This document shows positions 60,256-64,000 of a stretch of DNA of 64,000 bases, piece by piece. A program made the position numbers and the translations under genes. This DNA is from Deltaproteobacteria bacterium (GTDB lineage: Bacteria; Desulfobacterota; RBG-13-43-22). The first letter of the stretch is position 1; each line of letters opens with the position of its first letter. The stretch spans positions 38,996 to 102,995 of the forward strand of contig JACQYK010000085.1 in the NCBI GenBank assembly GCA_016208255.1, read 5' to 3'. The notes beneath the pieces were generated by a model. That model did no database searches. It had not been told where the DNA came from and saw nothing but the letters and a program-made list of their open reading frames with translations.

Positions 60256-60293
60256 GGTCCAAAGGGGACCATTTTGTCGGTGACTCCTAAAAT

Positions 60294-60327
60294 AAAAAAG
60301 GCCGTGATTTTTTCTCTCACGGCCTTT
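60294..60327 (-). terminator. trp leader, second terminator
   Basis: Minus strand AAAAGGCCGTGAGAG and its partner ATCACGGCCTTTTTTATTTT form a stem of about 9 pairs followed by a T-rich run. It stands 14 bases after the first terminator, doubling the stop. Confidence 0.85.
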
Positions 60328-60340
60328 TGAGTGCAAAAAT

Positions 60341-60380
60341 AAAAAAGCCGTGGAGACCTTGAGCGGTTCTCCACGGCTTA
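60341..60380 (-). terminator. trp attenuator terminator
   Basis: Minus strand AGCCGTGGAGA pairs with TCTCCACGGCT around ACCGCTCAAGG, followed by TTTTTATTTT. It starts about 18 bases after the leader peptide stop codon, the layout of a transcription attenuator. Confidence 0.93.
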
Positions 60381-60396
60381 TGATTTCTCTGTCAGG

Positions 60397-60471
60397 TCAG
60401 CGGCGGACGAACCCCTCCCTTGAATCCTGCCACCACCACCAGTTATTGTTACTCATTGAAATTTGATTCAT
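60397..60471 (-). CDS. trpL: trp operon leader peptide (four consecutive Trp codons)
   Basis: A 24-residue frame, MNQISMSNNN followed by WWWW (residues 11-14) and QDSREGFVRR, then TGA. AGGAAACC lies before the ATG at 60471; an internal ATG at 60456 would also work. Four adjacent TGG codons right before a terminator hairpin make it the sensor of charged tRNA-Trp: ribosome stalling at low tryptophan favours an antiterminator and lets transcription reach trpE(G)DCFBA. Confidence 0.93.
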   Translation of the reverse strand: MNQISMSNNNWWWWQDSREGFVRR

Positions 60472-60619
60472 TGTTCGGTTTCCTGAAAAAATATGAATAA
60501 TAGTTTACTAAATCTAAAAATACGAGTCAATACTTTTTTGCAATCTTTTTTTACAATCCTAAAGAATTGACTTTAACTGTTGGATATGTTTTAATTTGTT
60601 CTTTAGAAAACTGGTTTAC

Positions 60620-60968
60620 CCAATCAGCGATCCTTAACCGAAAGGCTGGTCTATGAAGTAGTCCGACAAGACCCCTATTTCCCAGCCTGGCTGAAGTACC
60701 GAGTAAGGAACTGGCCGTGTTCAAAGAACGGGCCATTAAAAGCGGTTTTGACCTTATTGACTTTTGGGCCGTGGACTTCGACTGGCAGGAAGGCAAGCCC
60801 TTTGAGCATCATTGGCAGGATTACCGGACCTGGAAAGATCGGTCTCTCAAAACCATCAGCGATTTCGGCTATACCAAGTATCCGAAAAAGGTAAATACAT
60901 CGCCTGCGTGAAGGTGATCGATGTTTTTGGTTGTGATTCCAGCATAGCTGTTGAAATTGAGGTATAAT
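60620..60968 (+). pseudogene. C-terminal remnant of a DNA methylase-like protein
   Basis: One frame reads SGFDLIDFWAVDFDWQEGKP and FEHHWQDYRTWKDRSLKTIS to YTKYPKK; after a frameshift in the A-run near 60888 it continues GKYIACVKVIDVFGC and ends VEIEV-stop. I recall this ending from large site-specific DNA methyltransferase/helicase proteins. No start, N-terminus absent. Confidence 0.55.
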
Positions 60969-61007
60969 ATCAATTAAAAAAAGGACAATCCCCAAGGAGG
61001 ACATAAA

Positions 61008-61244
61008 ATGCAAACCACCGTTATCTATTCGGACGGACAGACCCTAAAAACCAATTCAATCTTAAGGAAGTGGTTGGGGAGGCAGAAAAAATTTATTGCC
61101 ATCATAGAAGGAAACAGCCTGATCATCAAAAAACCTCATTCTCTTTTGGATTTTTCTGCCGAACCGGATGAAGATTTTATGACTATGGAAGAAATAAACA
61201 AGGAAATCCACAAGGCAAGGAAAGAGAATGAACATCGTCGTTGA
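61008..61244 (+). CDS. Antitoxin-like protein paired with PIN toxin
   Basis: A 78-residue protein: beta-rich start (TTVIYSDGQTLKTNSILRKW, FIAIIEGNSLIIKK) then an acidic helical tail (EEINKEIHKARKENEHRR). This fits AbrB/VapB-type or similar small antitoxins, although the exact family is unclear. AAGGAGG precedes the ATG and TATAAT lies at about 60963. It overlaps the toxin start by 17 bases. Confidence 0.78.
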   Translation: MQTTVIYSDGQTLKTNSILRKWLGRQKKFIAIIEGNSLIIKKPHSLLDFSAEPDEDFMTMEEINKEIHKARKENEHRR

Positions 61245-61677
61245 TACCAATATCTTAGTTTCAGCCGTTTTGTGGAAAGGCCCTCCTTTTCAGGCTTTGA
61301 AAATTATTTTGGAGATGCACTCCTTGGTTCAGAGCCAATCGACCATAGAAGAATTTGAAAAGGTAATCCGGAGAGAAAAATTCAGAAAAATTCTTGAGAA
61401 AAGTGGAGGAACCCCCGAGACCCTTATTGAAACCCTTATTCTTGAAAGCAAATTCTATGCTATTTCAAGACGATCAGCAGCCAAGGCCAAACGGATCAAA
61501 ATCGAGGATAAGGAAGATGCCATTTTTCTTGAACTTGCCTTAGAGGCTAAGGCCCCAATTGTTGTCTCCGGGGATAAACACCTGCTTGACCTTAAAGAAG
61601 TCAGTCAGATTAAATTTGTAAGCGCAAAAGAATTTCTTGCCCTCCAGGGCGAATTTCTAAAATTAACGCCGGTTTAA
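61228..61677 (+). CDS. PIN-domain toxin (COG1569 type)
   Basis: A 149-residue PIN ribonuclease: MNIVVDTNILVSAVLWKGPP (first Asp at 6), a central Glu in STIEEFEKVI, and the C-terminal acidic pair in IEDKEDAIFLELALEA and VVSGDKHLLDL. This is the chromosomal PIN toxin group usually encoded after a small antitoxin, as here. Its 3' end overlaps a convergent DprA-like remnant by 15 bases. Confidence 0.92.
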   Translation: MNIVVDTNILVSAVLWKGPPFQALKIILEMHSLVQSQSTIEEFEKVIRREKFRKILEKSGGTPETLIETLILESKFYAISRRSAAKAKRIKIEDKEDAIFLELALEAKAPIVVSGDKHLLDLKEVSQIKFVSAKEFLALQGEFLKLTPV

Positions 61678-62180
61678 AAATTGTACAAGTTGGGGAGAGG
61701 CACCATCGACTTTTGGATATTTTTCTGGTAGTTCAGGCTTGAGGATATCGGAGTCCAGGACAATAGAAAGTAATTCCCTCATATTTGCTCTGCCTGACGA
61801 ACTGCTTTTCAGCAGAGGTCTTGCACCCTCCTTGAGTAATTGCCGGTTACCTACTGCAGAGTCGGGCATACCTCCATAGACCGGGGCAAATAGAGGCACC
61901 TTCATATTAAGAGATGATCGACCTGCCTCCATGCTTCCTCCGTTTGTTCCGGACTCGATTAGTATCATCGCCTTCGATAAAGCGCAAATGGTCTTGTTAC
62001 GCTGAATGGCATTCCTTACACTCCAGGGAATCCCGGGCAAAAACTCACTTACCACGGCGATCCCGATCCCAGTCCCAGATGTCCTTGAAATCTTTTTTAA
62101 TATGAAAATTCAATATGCCTTCACAGAGCACCAGTATCGTTGTCCCACCGGATTCCAAGGCTGTGCGATGGGGGGGCCAT
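61663..62180 (-). pseudogene. DprA/Smf-like DNA-processing protein, truncated and frameshifted
   Basis: The minus frame from 62055 reads VSEFLPGIPWSVRNAIQRNK, TICALSKAMILIESG and GGSMEAGRSSLNMKVPLFAP, the second half of the DprA Rossmann-like domain. Upstream, in another frame (about 62180-62060), HRTALESGGTTILVLCEGIL is the preceding strand of the same domain; a frameshift near 62057 separates them. The N-terminal half is absent. Product, if any, would be 130 residues. Confidence 0.75.
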
Positions 62181-62449
62181 TCAGTATTTTTTTGAGATTG
62201 ACTTTAACCGTTTGTTATGATTTACATTGATCGAGGCCTGAATCATTTCTTTTTAGGCATTTAACCATTCCTGGAAAGGTTGGCCATGGAGCAATCCGAC
62301 AAAACTCCACTTTTAACCCCACTTTAAAAAAGAGGATGATGGGGTTTTGTTTTTTGTAACAGGGAAAAAATAATAACCGGTCTCAAGATTTCTTCTAATT
62401 GTTTTTTGAGGTAAAATCTTGATGGGCAAAAATGGAGAGGAGGAAGCCA

Positions 62450-64000
62450 ATGGCAGAAGTAAGAGCAGGTAAGATCCTGGTTAAAATACTTAAAGAAGCG
62501 GGTATAAAGTTTATCTCGGGGATTCATGGAGGCCATTTGTGGCCACTGTTGAGCGCCCTGGATGAAGATATGAGGATGATTCATCTGCGTCATGAACAGT
62601 CCGGACCCTATATCTCGGATGGCTGGGGCAGGACCACGGGCCGCCCCGGGGTATGCTTCGGGACGGCCGGGCCGGGGATGTATAATATGGTTCCCGGTAT
62701 CGCCCATGCCTATTTATGCAAAAGTCCGGTAGTGGCCATTGCCGGGCAGCATGAGGCCTTTCACGATGGATGGGCCCCCTTCCAGGAAGGTTACGGTGAA
62801 GAGGTCTGCCGGAGTTTCACCAAGTGGTCTAAAAGGATCGTTGATCCCCGGACCTTGACCTTCCATCTTCAGAAGGCCTTGAGGGATGCCGTAGCCTATC
62901 CTCCCGGGCCGGTAGTCCTGGAGATCCCGGTCAATGTCCTCGGCCGAAGGGAGGAGGATACCAGGCAAGTGGGTTATATCCCTACCGATCAATGCGCCGG
63001 TTTGGGCCAATCCGCGGCCGATCCGGTTCTGGTGGAGAAAATAATACGGATGTTTCTGGAAGCTAAAAGCCCGGCAATTATCGGAGGCGACGGGATTTAC
63101 TGGTCCGGGGCTTCTGAAGAATTGAGGGAATTTGTCGAACTGTTAAATATTCCGGTCATTACCCGGCGGATGGGAAGGGGAGCGGTTCCCGAAGCCCATC
63201 CCCTGGCCTTTACCGGCGCTTTTCGAAGGCCCATTCTCAACGGGGCGGACGTGATCGCGGTTTTTGGCCTGCGGATGAGCAATCTGGAACATTATGGACA
63301 ACCCCCGACGTACAGCCATAAGGCCAAATATATCCTGGTCTCGGAGGCCTATGAAGACCTGGAGGCCAGAATTCCCTCCGAGGTCAGGCTCCAGGCCAAT
63401 CCCAGGCTGGTTCTCAGGCAGATGATCGATTGTGCCAGGGATCTGATCAAGGCGCCTCCGGAGCGGGCCGAATGGCTTGGGTTGGTAGCCACGGCTAAAG
63501 AGGAGGCCCGGAAAAAGAGGGTCGAGTCGGTGGAAGGGGTCCGTCAGGCCCGGCCCATCAATCCCAATTTTTTGGCTCAAGAGGTGGTGGATTTTCTGGA
63601 TGACAGCGCCACCATCATACTGGATTCCTATTCCATGGCCGGTTTTACCACCGACAAGATCGAGGCCAAATTCGCCGGTCAGGTCCTGGACGCGGGCACG
63701 GACGGCGGGGTCGGCCACTCGGTGGGGATTGCCATAGGCGCCCAAATGGGCCGACCGGGGAAACAGGTGCTGGCCCTGCTGGGGGACGGCGGTTTAGGGG
63801 TTGCCGGATTCGATATTGAAACCGCTTCCAGATATAAAATTCCGGCCGTGTACCTCCTTTTCAATAACAGCTCCTGGATAAGCACCGAGTTTCAGAAAGC
63901 GACTTTACCCAAGGTGGATTCCTGGGGGATGCTGCCCGATATTCGATACGACAAGATGTTCGCCGAGGTGGATTGCCATACCGAGTTTGTCACCGAACCG
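62450..64000 (+). CDS. Thiamine-diphosphate-dependent enzyme (acetolactate synthase/oxalyl-CoA decarboxylase-like), partial
   Basis: Open from ATG 62450 (GGAGAGGAGG upstream) to the window end, 517 codons. The N-terminal pyrimidine-binding domain has the conserved Glu in LRHEQSGPYISDGWGRTTGR (about residue 50) and GTAGPGMYNMVPGIAHAYLC. The middle domain has SPAIIGGDGIYWSG. The C-terminal diphosphate-binding motif is LALLGDGGLGVAGFDIETAS then YKIPAVYLLFNNSSW (GDG-x~24-NN). Family members decarboxylate 2-oxoacids or cleave 2-hydroxyacyl-CoA; substrate is not predictable. It would end about 30-60 residues beyond the edge. Confidence 0.92.
   Translation, partial: MAEVRAGKILVKILKEAGIKFISGIHGGHLWPLLSALDEDMRMIHLRHEQSGPYISDGWGRTTGRPGVCFGTAGPGMYNMVPGIAHAYLCKSPVVAIAGQHEAFHDGWAPFQEGYGEEVCRSFTKWSKRIVDPRTLTFHLQKALRDAVAYPPGPVVLEIPVNVLGRREEDTRQVGYIPTDQCAGLGQSAADPVLVEKIIRMFLEAKSPAIIGGDGIYWSGASEELREFVELLNIPVITRRMGRGAVPEAHPLAFTGAFRRPILNGADVIAVFGLRMSNLEHYGQPPTYSHKAKYILVSEAYEDLEARIPSEVRLQANPRLVLRQMIDCARDLIKAPPERAEWLGLVATAKEEARKKRVESVEGVRQARPINPNFLAQEVVDFLDDSATIILDSYSMAGFTTDKIEAKFAGQVLDAGTDGGVGHSVGIAIGAQMGRPGKQVLALLGDGGLGVAGFDIETASRYKIPAVYLLFNNSSWISTEFQKATLPKVDSWGMLPDIRYDKMFAEVDCHTEFVTEP

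Noticed and set aside
60675-61013. 112-codon minus frame
   Set aside because: It is antisense to the DNA-methylase-like remnant on the plus strand, which shows real family motifs.

Overview
The window reads as a chromosomal segment of a Gram-negative anaerobe or facultative anaerobe of the Deltaproteobacteria type (Desulfobacterota/Myxococcota sensu lato). This is inferred from gene content: an acyl-CoA dehydrogenase, amidohydrolase, SDR and carboxyltransferase region, a sigma-54 regulator, type IV pilin, DUF3786, a fused TrpE-TrpG, many type II toxin-antitoxin genes and very many dispersed palindromic repeats. No phage or complete insertion sequence is visible. Taxonomy cannot be fixed without a search.

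Layout. 1-6.8 kb (minus strand): a carbohydrate block of two GH130 proteins, a GT4 glycosyltransferase and a GT4 protein with an alpha-helical C-terminal domain, preceded by three small stress or membrane genes (DUF883, a repeat-rich helical protein with a frameshift, an Lmo0937-type membrane peptide). 6.9-11 kb: B12-binding radical SAM protein, FtsH, ABM-domain protein. 11.4-12.2 kb: a QueG-like double [4Fe-4S] protein interrupted by one in-frame TGA followed by a SECIS-like hairpin, a candidate selenoprotein. 12.5-30.3 kb: MarR and sigma-54 regulators, then an acyl-CoA-type metabolic region (acyl-CoA dehydrogenase, two amidohydrolases plus a remnant of a third, acyl-CoA carboxyltransferase, SDR, sugar kinase remnant, class II aldolase) and a ketosynthase/chain-length-factor pair with an ACP, an acyl-CoA synthetase and two metallo-beta-lactamase-fold hydrolases. 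30.7-37 kb: DUF3786, a fused AccA-AccD with a frameshift, tRNA-His, two lipoproteins, an HD hydrolase and GmhB.

37-41 kb is a rearranged island: hicB is present three times and gmhB 3' ends three times, interleaved with a UPF0175/DUF3368 pair and an intact hicBA. 41-46.8 kb holds membrane glycan genes (GT87, PAP2, DUF2723) and a pilin with a good sigma-54 promoter. 47-50 kb holds small accessory genes, proC and a GxxExxY protein. 52.1-52.7 kb is a Phd/RelE-type pair. 52.7-60.5 kb is a complete trp operon, trpL-trpE(G)-D-C-F-B-A, with a classical attenuator encoding four consecutive Trp codons. 60.6-62.2 kb holds gene remnants and a PIN toxin-antitoxin pair, and the window ends inside a thiamine-diphosphate enzyme.

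At least five dispersed repeat families occupy most long intergenic gaps. Several reading frames (about 5.9, 26.9, 31.8, 60.9 and 62.06 kb) carry frameshifts or stops. Either the region is decaying or the assembly has errors, and this tempers every claim based on a single base.
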